Below are positions 44,745 to 53,302 of a stretch of 64,000 bases of DNA, piece after piece. The translations under genes were made by a program, and so were the position numbers. Source of the stretch: Synechococcus sp. C9 (GTDB taxonomy: Bacteria > Cyanobacteriota > Cyanobacteriia > Gloeomargaritales > Gloeomargaritaceae); the NCBI RefSeq assembly GCF_022984075.1, contig NZ_JALAAD010000001.1:682001-746000 (forward strand), written 5' to 3'. Position 1 is the first letter of the stretch; every line of letters begins with the position of its first letter. The notes under the pieces were generated by a model that had not been told where the DNA came from, did not search any database, and was given only the letters and a program-made list of their open reading frames with translations.

Positions 44745-46448
44745 TTACAGAAAATCCGTATTCCGGGGTGGCGGCCCAAACAGGGTATTCAGGCGTTTTA
44801 AGGCCAAACGAGCCGACTGAAACCGCTTGCGCCAATCCACATCCAGCAGGTGGCTCAAAACCTCAGTCAGTTCCGGGCTACAGGTGACCTGCCCCTGCCA
44901 GTCCAATTGGTTGGTATTGGGAATTTTGGGCAAAACTTGCGGGGATTGCCCGGTCAGGGCTTCCACGGCGATCACGCCAAGCGAATACAGGTCACTGGTC
45001 AGGTTGGGCTGTCCCCAGCACTGTTCCGGTGCCATATACCCAGGGGTACCGACGGCCACGGTGGCACTGGCGGGTTTCTGGTGGAGTTGTCCCGACAGGG
45101 ATGAGGGTAAAACCTTCACCGCCCCAAAATCAATCAACACCAACTTGCGGTCCGTGGCCCGGCGAATCACATTATCCGGCTTAATATCCCGGTGAATCAC
45201 CTTGTGGCTTTGGACAAAATCCAGAATTGTTAATAACTCCCACAGCAACCACACCACATCCAGTTCCGCCCAAGGCCGGTCTAAGCCGAATTCCTGGCTC
45301 AGGGCTTGCCCCTCAATAAAATCCTGAATGATATAAAATTCCTCCTCCCCCTCCAGATAGGCCAACAGCAGGGGAATCTGGTCGTGGCGACCCAACCGTT
45401 CCAAAGTGGCCGCCTCCGTGGCAAACAACCGGCGGGCGGTGGTCAATATCTTGGGGTCATGGCTATCCAGGCGGAGCCGCTTAATCACACACTTGGGTTC
45501 CCCCGGTCGCTGGGTATCCCGCCCCAGATAGGTTTCGCAAAAGCCGCCAGTGGCTAAACTCCGTTCCCGCAGATACCGGTTGCCGAGCAATTCCTGACGT
45601 TTGGGGGAGGGGAGGGGCTGGCTTTGCGATTCCCCCACCAGCAGTAACCCCGGTACCCCCGCCGACGGGGGCAGACAGCGGACACTAAAGCGACAGGGAT
45701 GCCATTGGGAATTTTTCCCCTGCAAACGCCCGGACAGGGTGGGGGCGGGCGTGGGATTTTGTAATAACACTTGTGTGGACACATCCAAAAATATCTGCCG
45801 GTCTTCGGGATGGAGCAAACTCAAAAAATCTTGCCCCAGCACCTCCGGGAGACTTTTTTCCAACAGACGGGCGAGCGGCGGATTTTGGTAATAAACCACC
45901 CCTTCAGGACTGAGGACCACCACCAATTCCATCACCAGCGACTCCAACACCTGGGTCAGGTGCAGTTCCGGGGGGATTTGCGCCATCGCCTGGGGGGGCA
46001 TGGGTAGCACCGCCATCGTTTCCTCCTCCGGGGTCGTGACCAGGTTGACCTGCGCCATGAGTTCGGGGGGCAAATTGGGCGTGCGCCGAAACTGAATCAC
46101 CCCCCGGGGTTCCAGGTCAAACTGACAGCCCAGACTAATTTCTCCCGATTCTCCCAGGGGCATTTCCTCCCCCCGCAGATGGACCACCTGCTGGGTATCC
46201 CCCAGGCGCACAAACGTCCCATTCCGACTGTCATCCCGCAGATAAAAATGCTGATGCCGGTACTCAATGCGGGCATGGTTGCGGGAGGCATAGCCGTTAT
46301 CCACCACCAGGTCACTGGCGGGGTTGCGTCCCAAAAATGCCACCGGTCGCATGGTACCCAGCCACAATTCCTGGGTATTGCCGTGTAAATGTAAATACAT
46401 GGGTTCTGGGTCAACCGCCGCTGGGGGAAGAGGGGACATGGAGGGCAT
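44745..46448 (-). CDS. FHA-PAS-Ser/Thr protein kinase
   Basis: A 567-residue soluble signalling protein. Residues 20-115 are an FHA phosphothreonine-binding domain (FLGRNPASDLVVDNGYASRN). Residues about 168-275 are a PAS sensor (VVLSPEGVVYYQNPPLARLL; FLSLLHPEDRQIF). Residues 290-555 are a Hanks-type kinase with Lys323, HRDIKPDN (419-426), DFG (440-442) and TPGYMAPEQ. The glycine loop is LATGGFCETYLG. All catalytic residues are present. ATG 46448 is preferred over an upstream TTG. It probably shares a transcript with the symporter downstream. Confidence 0.93.
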   Translation of the reverse strand: MPSMSPLPPAAVDPEPMYLHLHGNTQELWLGTMRPVAFLGRNPASDLVVDNGYASRNHARIEYRHQHFYLRDDSRNGTFVRLGDTQQVVHLRGEEMPLGESGEISLGCQFDLEPRGVIQFRRTPNLPPELMAQVNLVTTPEEETMAVLPMPPQAMAQIPPELHLTQVLESLVMELVVVLSPEGVVYYQNPPLARLLEKSLPEVLGQDFLSLLHPEDRQIFLDVSTQVLLQNPTPAPTLSGRLQGKNSQWHPCRFSVRCLPPSAGVPGLLLVGESQSQPLPSPKRQELLGNRYLRERSLATGGFCETYLGRDTQRPGEPKCVIKRLRLDSHDPKILTTARRLFATEAATLERLGRHDQIPLLLAYLEGEEEFYIIQDFIEGQALSQEFGLDRPWAELDVVWLLWELLTILDFVQSHKVIHRDIKPDNVIRRATDRKLVLIDFGAVKVLPSSLSGQLHQKPASATVAVGTPGYMAPEQCWGQPNLTSDLYSLGVIAVEALTGQSPQVLPKIPNTNQLDWQGQVTCSPELTEVLSHLLDVDWRKRFQSARLALKRLNTLFGPPPRNTDFL

Positions 46449-46692
46449 TTCACCCAAGGGATTGTTCTTAATTTAGCGGAAATTGCCGGGGATGATGCCG
46501 GTGGAGATTCAGCATAGATAGTTAGTTCCCACACATTTATCTAGCAATCTCACAGGATGTGTTAATAATAAATCTCAAGAATCAAGACAACGGAATGCTT
46601 GCAGTACAGGGAGGAAAATGCCCCTAAAACCTATTTTAGAGGTGTTCTAATCAAACTTGCGGCCCGAGTATTTGAACAAGTAGAGAAGGATA

Positions 46693-48813
46693 TTACTTCA
46701 GTTCTTCTATTCCCAATATCCCTTTGGGTGATAAATCCCTTCTGACATAACATAGATTACCTCTGTGGGCACATATTATTGACCCTTCCCACAATAAATA
46801 CTTCGGTGCCAATAATTGATCAATTAGTCGGCGATCCTCTTCAGAATGAAATTCTAAGTAGATTACTTTAATTTCAAAATTACAGTTCATGATACTTCTC
46901 AAAATCTCGACTTCACAGCCTTCAGTATCTACTTTAAGGATGTCAATATATTTTATATTATTTTCCAACAAGAATGTGTCTGCTTGTTTGAGTTCGATGG
47001 TAATGTATCGAGAAGCAAGAGAATTTGCATGGATAGAACTATGTACAGAACTCTCGCCTGTATAAAATTTTTTGCTCACATTATCACTATACAAACCGAT
47101 GGGGAAAGTATAACAATTTCTGAGTTTACGGGCGTTGTCTTGGAGTAGCAGAAAGGCAAATGGATCAGGTTCAAAACAATATATCCTAGCGTGAGGATAG
47201 TTGACTCGAAAGTGAGTGGCAGATAAACCGATATTGGCACCAATATCAACAACTACACTAACATCATCAATAAAATCCAAAATCGGATAACAACCATTAT
47301 TGATCTCATTGATGACATATTCTGAAGCACCATCAGAAACATAAGTTATACTATAATAATTCCCTTGTTTGGTAGGCCAATTTAAATTTTTGAGACTAGC
47401 TGTTTTTTCTAAACTTGAATAAATGATCCGATGGTTTTCATCTAAGCAAATTGGAAATTTTGACTGCACCGGGACTGAATTACTACTAAATATGTACGCA
47501 TCCCATTTTGAATTAGTACTAATATCCAAATCGTCAATCCAGTGAATTTGTGAACTTACGCCCGCATTTTCAATCATTGTGAGTTTTTCTTCGGTTTGCT
47601 TATGTACATAAATCACGGCTCTGGAAAGATCAACGAAATCAATAGCAAAAATAATAGGACAATCTTCAGCAACTAAAATATGAATCTTATCTTGAAGTCG
47701 GTGTAATTCTTGAATCTGTTGATAGATTTCCAGGCGAACTTCTAGCAGTTCTGCATATTGTTTGCTTATTTCAAAGCGAGGGTCATGATCTGTCAAAAAA
47801 AAGCTAGAGGCATTACTTTCAAATATCCATCTATATAAGTCATTAATTCTATAATTGGGATGCAAATATTCATAAAATTTAGTATAGGCATTTTGTGCCA
47901 TAGAGATAGTTTCTTCTGGATGACTAAGATACCAGAAAATTTTCTCTATTAACTCCTCCTTACAAGAGTAAACATCACAATCTTGTCTCGGCTTAAGAAG
48001 CCTATCAAACCCAGACTGAGGTGAAATTTTATCTGTGAGTAGAAAACCCCCAGCAGAAACGACTTCCAAATTGCGGAGATTCAAGTCGCCATTGAGACTA
48101 CAGTTTAAGGAAATCAAAGAACTCGCATAGATTTTGGCAGATGCACTTCTATCATAAGTTCCTACTTCAAACACTAAAGACGATTCTTTTGTTACATCGT
48201 TAACCGCATCAATGATATGTCCTCGATAGGGATGTAAATAAGGATTACCACAAATGAATACTGCTTTGTTCTCCCGTTCTCTGATAAATTCATGCGAAAA
48301 TGTAGTCATTGTAATCAAAGGAAACCATCCTATATTATCAAAACCACAGGCATAGAACCAGTGCATATGTTGCCTACAATAAGGAAAACAAATATAGTCA
48401 TACTTTTCCAAGTGTAGATAGGTTAGAATATCGCTAATAGATTTGGAATAACCATGATGAGTATCTAAAACGATAGCTACAGTCGGGCATTGAAAGGCTT
48501 CAAGATTATAGGGCAGATTAAGCTGCCATCCAGAAATTGTAACCACAATCAAATCAAAGCCATGCCTATCAACAATATTTTTTTGAACAAACTCATAAAT
48601 GTCATAGGGTTCTCCCACGGGGGTGAAAGCATCTACATTTATTGTATTTATAAATTTAGGTATATTTTCGTCAATTTTAACCTGTTGGGTACAAAGCGTA
48701 ACTTGATTTTTAGAAAACCTAATTGGTGCTACCTGATTTGGATTAGACTCCCAGCTTAATAATATTTTTAACTCACTTGTCAATAATTTAGGCTCTAACA
48801 TGGTAGGTAACAA
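46693..48813 (-). CDS. Fusion of CgeB-like glycosyltransferase and FkbM-type methyltransferase
   Basis: A 706-residue AT-rich gene product. The first 340 residues resemble CgeB/group 1 glycosyltransferases (VFICGNPYLHPYRGHIIDAV; SSLISLNCSLNGDLNLRNLE then VVSAGGFLLTD, the sugar-nucleotide-binding region). A 150-residue linker lacks recognised motifs. The C-terminal 200 residues are an FkbM SAM methyltransferase: VVVDIGANIGLSATHFRVNY, FEPDPFAFLLLQDN and ILKVDTEGCEVEILR. A role in building or methylating a surface glycan is inferred. Base composition is far from that of the neighbours, indicating transfer. It stands alone. Confidence 0.85.
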   Translation of the reverse strand: MLPTMLEPKLLTSELKILLSWESNPNQVAPIRFSKNQVTLCTQQVKIDENIPKFINTINVDAFTPVGEPYDIYEFVQKNIVDRHGFDLIVVTISGWQLNLPYNLEAFQCPTVAIVLDTHHGYSKSISDILTYLHLEKYDYICFPYCRQHMHWFYACGFDNIGWFPLITMTTFSHEFIRERENKAVFICGNPYLHPYRGHIIDAVNDVTKESSLVFEVGTYDRSASAKIYASSLISLNCSLNGDLNLRNLEVVSAGGFLLTDKISPQSGFDRLLKPRQDCDVYSCKEELIEKIFWYLSHPEETISMAQNAYTKFYEYLHPNYRINDLYRWIFESNASSFFLTDHDPRFEISKQYAELLEVRLEIYQQIQELHRLQDKIHILVAEDCPIIFAIDFVDLSRAVIYVHKQTEEKLTMIENAGVSSQIHWIDDLDISTNSKWDAYIFSSNSVPVQSKFPICLDENHRIIYSSLEKTASLKNLNWPTKQGNYYSITYVSDGASEYVINEINNGCYPILDFIDDVSVVVDIGANIGLSATHFRVNYPHARIYCFEPDPFAFLLLQDNARKLRNCYTFPIGLYSDNVSKKFYTGESSVHSSIHANSLASRYITIELKQADTFLLENNIKYIDILKVDTEGCEVEILRSIMNCNFEIKVIYLEFHSEEDRRLIDQLLAPKYLLWEGSIICAHRGNLCYVRRDLSPKGILGIEELK

Positions 48814-49365
48814 TAATTTCTTTACGCATCAAAGTATAGATTAAAAACGCCTAAGGATATTTTAATTTATGCAAAACGTTAGTTTCCGAAAGAAAACTTT
48901 ACATTTTGAAAGAAAACTTTACATTTTGAAGAACCGAGAAAGATTGATAATTTAATTTACTTCTAGAAATTAGGTTCTCACCCCCATCTATTCATTAATC
49001 TTTTTAGCCACAAGTGTTGAATCCTGCAACAAACTTTACATATTGAGGCGTGGAACGACCCGATTGAGCCAATGGACAAAATTCCACTCCTGCCGTATTA
49101 AAATTTGTATATATCATAACTTATCTACTAATTTACTTCCATACATCCGTGGAACTTTTAACAGTTGCAATATCAAATAAACTATTAAAATTACATAAGG
49201 GCATCTCTATTTATTGCCACCACGGGAAGATTACTTCGTTAAAATGCCCATATTAATGGCTACGCCCCTGCGACCCATTTTTAGAAGTGCCCTTCAGTTA
49301 ATTCAGAATCAGCAGTCACAAAAGCCATCCCTGTACCTGGTGGTTGATTTGGGATACGGTAATCA
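48814..49365. other. AT-rich intergenic region (552 bp) with repeats
   Basis: No gene was recognised. Near 48889-48930 a 20-bp unit beginning GAAAGAAAACTTTACATT occurs twice in tandem. A family-2 repeat is at 49197-49294. A frame at 49214-49429 is largely that repeat and is rejected. The rest is AT-rich spacer matching the composition of the glycosyltransferase gene. Confidence 0.5.
49197..49294 (+). repeat. Family-2 MITE-like repeat (98 bp)
   Basis: Left end AAGGGCATCTCTATTTATTG, right end TTTTTAGAAGTGCCCTT, clear inverted repeats. The interior GCCACCACGGGAAGATTACTT and AAAATGCCCATATTAATGGC closely match the copy at 21878. Confidence 0.8.
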
Positions 49366-50949
49366 TCAGCGCCGCCCGGGCCAACGGGACAGGATTTTAT
49401 CGGTTAATAAAACGGTTTCGGGAATTTGACACATCAGAATTGCCCCCGCAAACACCAATAAACCCGCACTGCCCGCCACCACTAACCCCAGAAACGTTCC
49501 CAAAACCGCCTCCCCCCAGTGCCACAAGCCCCAGGCGACCGCCCCTGCCAACCCACTAGCCAGCATAATTTGTACCAACACCCCCAACCAACTGCGCCAG
49601 GGCAACCCCTGTAATTTGTAATGCAATAAGATCAACAAACCGATAAACGTGACCAGATTTACCCCCGCCGTCGCCAGCGCCAACCCCGGTGCCCCCATTT
49701 CCCGTACCAATAACCAATTCAGCCCCGCATTCAAGCCAATCCCCAGCACACTCAACCGAAACGGCGTATCCCCGTCCCCCAGGGCATAAAACACCCGCAC
49801 CAGCACATCCCGCCCCAGATAAACGAACATTCCCACCCCATAGGCGGCTAAAATTTCCCCCACCAACTGGGAAGCCTCCCCATCAAAGGCATAGCGTTCA
49901 TACACCAGCCGTACAATTGGCAAAGCCAGCACCGCCAACAAAACCCCCAAAGGGAGCATCACCAGAGCCACCAATACCAAACTTTGGCGAATCCGTTGGG
50001 TCAACTCCGGCCAATCCTCGGGGTCAGCCAACCGGGAAAACAAGGGCAAATAGGGCACCAAAATCATATTGGACAAAATCCCCAGGGGAGCCTGCACCAG
50101 CAAATTGGCATAACCCAATGCCGCCGCCGCCTGCGGCAGATAGGACGCAAATTGCAAATCCACATACACATTGATATGCAACATCCCCGAAGCAAAGGTC
50201 GCAGGTAATAACACATTCAGTACAGATTGCACCCCTGGATGTCGCCAATTCCAGCGCAACCGCCCCCAATAAATTCCCATTTTTGCTTGAGGTCGCAACT
50301 GCACCAACCACTGCGCCACCCCCCCGCACAGGATACTCCCCGCCAACACCTGCCCCCCCAACAGGCTAAACTCTGTCTGCCAGAGCCGATTCCCCAGCCA
50401 GAGCCACGCCCCCCCCAACCCCAGCAGTACACTCACACTCGAAAAAATCGGACTAATGGACGGCAACCAATACTGATCCCGTGCCGTCAACACCCCAAAC
50501 CCAATGCCAATCCAGCCCGCCAGCACCGCCAAGGGAGCCAGGATTTGCAACTGCGCCACCGCAATCGTTTGGGTAATTTGCCCCGTCTCACTTTGATTCA
50601 ACCCCGGAGCTACCAACTGAATCAGCGGCTCAGCCCCCACCACCATCCCCACACTCAGCACCACCAAAAACACCGTCACCCAGGTCAACACCGTTTCCAC
50701 GATCACCGCCGCTTCCCGTTCCTCATACTTGCTCACCACGCTGACAATGGCACTGTGGAACGGTCCATTGATCCCTCCCAAAAGAATTAACAGAAACCCT
50801 GGAATCACATAGGCATAACTGTAGGCATCCGCCACCACCCCCACTCCAAATGCCGCCGCAATCGCCTGTTCCCGAAATAGTCCTAGAATTTTACTCAAAA
50901 TCGTCGCCACCGCCACCAACCCGGCAATTCGAGCCAAGGAACGAGTCAT
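49366..50949 (-). CDS. murJ: Lipid II flippase MurJ
   Basis: Moves lipid II across the inner membrane for peptidoglycan synthesis. A 527-residue MOP-superfamily protein with about 14 helices. The start MTRSLARIAGLVAVATILSK, then ILGLFREQAIAAAFGVG, is diagnostic, and LVYERYAFDGEASQLVGEIL is a conserved mid-protein block. The open frame extends upstream through a repeat, so ATG 50949 is chosen. The sequence just before it (GAGGTGTCCTGATG) gives a Shine-Dalgarno-like GAGGTG that belongs to the terminus of the adjoining family-2 repeat. Confidence 0.95.
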   Translation of the reverse strand: MTRSLARIAGLVAVATILSKILGLFREQAIAAAFGVGVVADAYSYAYVIPGFLLILLGGINGPFHSAIVSVVSKYEEREAAVIVETVLTWVTVFLVVLSVGMVVGAEPLIQLVAPGLNQSETGQITQTIAVAQLQILAPLAVLAGWIGIGFGVLTARDQYWLPSISPIFSSVSVLLGLGGAWLWLGNRLWQTEFSLLGGQVLAGSILCGGVAQWLVQLRPQAKMGIYWGRLRWNWRHPGVQSVLNVLLPATFASGMLHINVYVDLQFASYLPQAAAALGYANLLVQAPLGILSNMILVPYLPLFSRLADPEDWPELTQRIRQSLVLVALVMLPLGVLLAVLALPIVRLVYERYAFDGEASQLVGEILAAYGVGMFVYLGRDVLVRVFYALGDGDTPFRLSVLGIGLNAGLNWLLVREMGAPGLALATAGVNLVTFIGLLILLHYKLQGLPWRSWLGVLVQIMLASGLAGAVAWGLWHWGEAVLGTFLGLVVAGSAGLLVFAGAILMCQIPETVLLTDKILSRWPGRR

Positions 50950-51310
50950 CAGGACACCTCTATAAATTTCATTTTGGGAATGCCAAAATTCTGATAGCTT
51001 GCGTGGCACAGCCATAGAACCAAATGCGGGGGTTGCCCCCCTGCGACCGCTAATTGTAATTGGGAATTGACACAGACTTCCATGCGTTCTACCCAGTCAA
51101 TATACCTAGCCTACCCCACCCCGGTTCCCAGATTTTTATTGCCCCATTCATCCCTAAAAATATCCTTTTGTAACAGCTTTTTGTAACAGAGTTTAAGAAA
51201 TATCCCATTTGAATGAACCCACCTAAATAAACGCAAAATTAGCGACAAATACGCCCCCAGAACCCCAAATTTTGGGCTAAATAAAAAATACTGCCAATGG
51301 GGAGGGAGCC
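50950..51310. other. murJ upstream region with family-2 repeat
   Basis: Divergent spacer (361 bp). The first 105 bp are a family-2 repeat. At 51166-51189 the 11-mer TTTTGTAACAG occurs twice with 13-base periodicity, possibly a regulator site. The rest shows no gene. GGAGG at 51301-51305 is the ribosome site of the next small gene. Confidence 0.45.
50951..51055 (-). repeat. Family-2 MITE-like repeat directly upstream of murJ
   Basis: Left end AGGACACCTCTATAAATTTC matches the family terminus. The interior has the reversed core GGGGGTTGCCCCCCTGCGACCG. The right end is diffuse, near 51055. The left end lies one base from the murJ start codon. Confidence 0.7.
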
Positions 51311-51514
51311 ATGCTCAACCAATTAACCCATGCCTTACGCAACCGGGATATGGGAGCCGCCACCGCCATTCTCCACAAAATGCAACAGGTCATGACCCCC
51401 CGACAGATGATGCACCATGTCCTCGTCGCCGCCGAACGACTCGCCTGGGATGAGGGGGATGCCCAAGTCGCCCGGTGGTTGCTGAGTAATCCGGCTCAAC
51501 GGTGGTACCGTTAA
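51311..51514 (+). CDS. Small hypothetical protein
   Basis: A 67-residue, probably all-helical protein (MLNQLTHALRNRDMGAATAI; MTPRQMMHHVLVAAERLAWD) not recognised. It has a strong ribosome site: GGAGG five bases before the ATG. This and the codon use similar to housekeeping neighbours argue that it is real. It converges on ndhM, 32 bp between stops. Confidence 0.6.
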   Translation: MLNQLTHALRNRDMGAATAILHKMQQVMTPRQMMHHVLVAAERLAWDEGDAQVARWLLSNPAQRWYR

Positions 51515-51546
51515 ATCTCGGGCAAATTCACTGGGTAATGAACCCG

Positions 51547-51891
51547 CTAATTCCCCTGAGCCATGTCCAACCGGGGTCGCCCCATGCTGTAATTCAACAC
51601 CCGGCTATTGAGGTTGTAAGAAATTTCCCCTTTTTGCAACATCCCCCGGATCAGGTGTTCCAGGTCAGAACCAATCCGGCGCAGGGTATAATCCGTCAAA
51701 TCTGCTCCCTGGTAGGCTTTGACCAATTCGGCGAATTTCTCATGCACCCGTGCCAAAGCCGCTTCCGTCCAGTTGAATTCGTTGTCCGGGTCCACATCCA
51801 CAGTCAGTTCCGTGTCACTGGGGACGAGGGCACCGTCTTGCACCGTAGCGGCAAAAATCCGAATGTGACGGGTGGTACTTTTGAGCAACAT
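51547..51891 (-). CDS. ndhM: NAD(P)H-quinone oxidoreductase subunit M (NdhM)
   Basis: A 114-residue peripheral subunit specific to the photosynthetic NDH-1 complex. Diagnostic sequences: MLLKSTTRHIRIFAATVQDG at the start, TVDVDPDNEFNWTEAALARV, and the C-terminal MLQKGEISYNLNSRVLNYSM. It is followed upstream on the same strand by a secreted protein gene, 52 bp away. With ndhS (42409) it is the second NDH-1 subunit in the window. Confidence 0.96.
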   Translation of the reverse strand: MLLKSTTRHIRIFAATVQDGALVPSDTELTVDVDPDNEFNWTEAALARVHEKFAELVKAYQGADLTDYTLRRIGSDLEHLIRGMLQKGEISYNLNSRVLNYSMGRPRLDMAQGN

Positions 51892-51943
51892 GAGCAGTTT
51901 CTCCAGGATTTGTTCCTATTGTAAAGCACCTCCATCCCCGTCG

Positions 51944-52474
51944 TTAGGAACCTGGCGGTAAGGTTTGACTGAGGGTGAATAAAATCTCCAGAGCCGCCCG
52001 GGCATCTTCCCGTGCCGTTGCATTTTGGGGACTAATTTTGCTGGTGAATAAGCAGTTTTGGGGCACCGTCAACACCGGCTTCATCTCACTGTTGGTAATT
52101 TTGAAATTCTCATAGGTTAAATAGCGGGTTTCCAACACCATCCCCCGGGCGGGTCCAGCCATCAAACACATCGGGCCACCCGGTTCCCCAACCTGAATCC
52201 CCCCCGATAGGCTGTCATAGCTAAAACTGCGCCGCAAACGCTCCAAACGCTGGGCGAGTTCGGGTTTGATGGGGACATTTTGCCCGTCAATCGTGAGAAA
52301 AAATTGGTCATCTACCGAACTGGTATTGGGGTCAATATCCGTGCCATAAAACCGAATGTCCCGCACCACTTGGTCATCGGACTGGAGCTTGAGTTTTAGG
52401 AGTTCTACGGGAGTTTTTGCCATCGCTATCTGGGGAATCAAGGTCAGAAAAATTGCAAGTGCATATTTGAACAT
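51944..52474 (-). CDS. Secreted protein of unknown function
   Basis: A 176-residue protein with a clear signal peptide (MFKYALAIFLTLIPQIAMA, cleavage near residue 19). The mature part has two cysteines far apart (MCLMAGPARG; PQNCLFTSK) that could form a disulfide, and no recognised domain. It may share a transcript with ndhM downstream, 52 bp apart. Its ribosome site is weak. No functional assignment is offered. Confidence 0.65.
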   Translation of the reverse strand: MFKYALAIFLTLIPQIAMAKTPVELLKLKLQSDDQVVRDIRFYGTDIDPNTSSVDDQFFLTIDGQNVPIKPELAQRLERLRRSFSYDSLSGGIQVGEPGGPMCLMAGPARGMVLETRYLTYENFKITNSEMKPVLTVPQNCLFTSKISPQNATAREDARAALEILFTLSQTLPPGS

Positions 52475-52636
52475 TAGAGGGCTGGTTTTTGGGATTACTT
52501 TCCTAAGAGACGACTACGAGTACTTCCTGGTTCCTGTAAAATAGAATTAAAGACCTGACGCAAGTTATTTCGTCCCTGGGTCTGTCCCGCATTCCCCGCT
52601 CGCCCTCCTATATTTTACGATTTCCCCTCCTTAATC

Positions 52637-52852
52637 ATGCTACCCGAAACCCTCTTGACCCAACTCCAATCCCTGCCTCCAAAACAAATACAGGTAGTGA
52701 TTGACTTTGTGGAATTTTTGCATCAAAAATATGGCATATCCACAAATCAAGAGAAATTACCACGAACCCTGGGATTATATCAAGGTATGGGTTGGATCAG
52801 CGAAGACTTTGATGCGCCACTTCCCGACGAATTCTGGCTAGGAGGGGCATGA
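52637..52852 (+). CDS. DUF2281-type antitoxin
   Basis: A 71-residue protein: MLPETLLTQLQSLPPKQIQV, then VIDFVEFLHQKYG, a linker, and a C-terminal toxin-binding tail (APLPDEFWLGGA). The N-terminal helix pair is typical of DUF2281 antitoxins, which neutralise and coregulate with a PIN-domain RNase. Its stop overlaps the toxin start by four bases (ATGA). Confidence 0.85.
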   Translation: MLPETLLTQLQSLPPKQIQVVIDFVEFLHQKYGISTNQEKLPRTLGLYQGMGWISEDFDAPLPDEFWLGGA

Positions 52853-53235
52853 AACTATTGCTTGATACCCATGTTTTGATCTGGAGTGTCCTTGAACCCG
52901 ACCGATTATCTCAGCGAGTGATTGACTTATTTATAGATAGAAATAATGAAATATTTTTCAGCCTGGTGAGTATCTGGGAAATGCAAATTAAAATTCAGCT
53001 TGGCAAGTTGAACTTTACCGTGCCACTCTCGGAAATTATTACCAGTCAGCAACACGCTAATGATTTGCAACTGTTAGCCATTACTACCACGCATATCTAC
53101 GCCTTGGCACATTTACCTAACCACCATCGTGACCCCTTCGACCGCCTGCTGGTTGCTCAAGCCATGACGGAACAAATGCCCTTGCTGAGTGCGGATGCTC
53201 GGTTCAATGGCTATCCTGTGACCCGGTGGTGGTAG
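52849..53235 (+). CDS. PIN-domain RNase toxin (VapC-like)
   Basis: A 128-residue PIN nuclease. The acidic metal-binding residues are present: Asp in LLLDTHVLIW, Glu in VSIWEMQIKI, Asp in NHHRDPFDRLL and Asp in LLSADARF. It would cut RNA (often tRNA or rRNA) when freed from its antitoxin. It is AT-rich relative to mutL next door, suggesting acquisition as a module. Translation is coupled to the antitoxin by ATGA. Confidence 0.9.
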   Translation: MKLLLDTHVLIWSVLEPDRLSQRVIDLFIDRNNEIFFSLVSIWEMQIKIQLGKLNFTVPLSEIITSQQHANDLQLLAITTTHIYALAHLPNHHRDPFDRLLVAQAMTEQMPLLSADARFNGYPVTRWW

Positions 53236-53302
53236 GTGGAAGAATACCACTAAAATTACCCCTAAAATCATTATTCCCAGGCATCTTGGACGAGTATTCC
53301 TG

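Noticed and set aside
49214-49429. A 71-codon frame downstream of murJ
   Set aside because: More than half of it is the family-2 repeat, and it runs into the murJ 3' end on the other strand.
51166-51189. HLR1 (RpaB) site suggested by two TTTTGTAACAG copies
   Set aside because: The spacing between the TTACA halves is eight bases rather than five, so it does not fit HLR1. It is kept only as an unexplained direct repeat.
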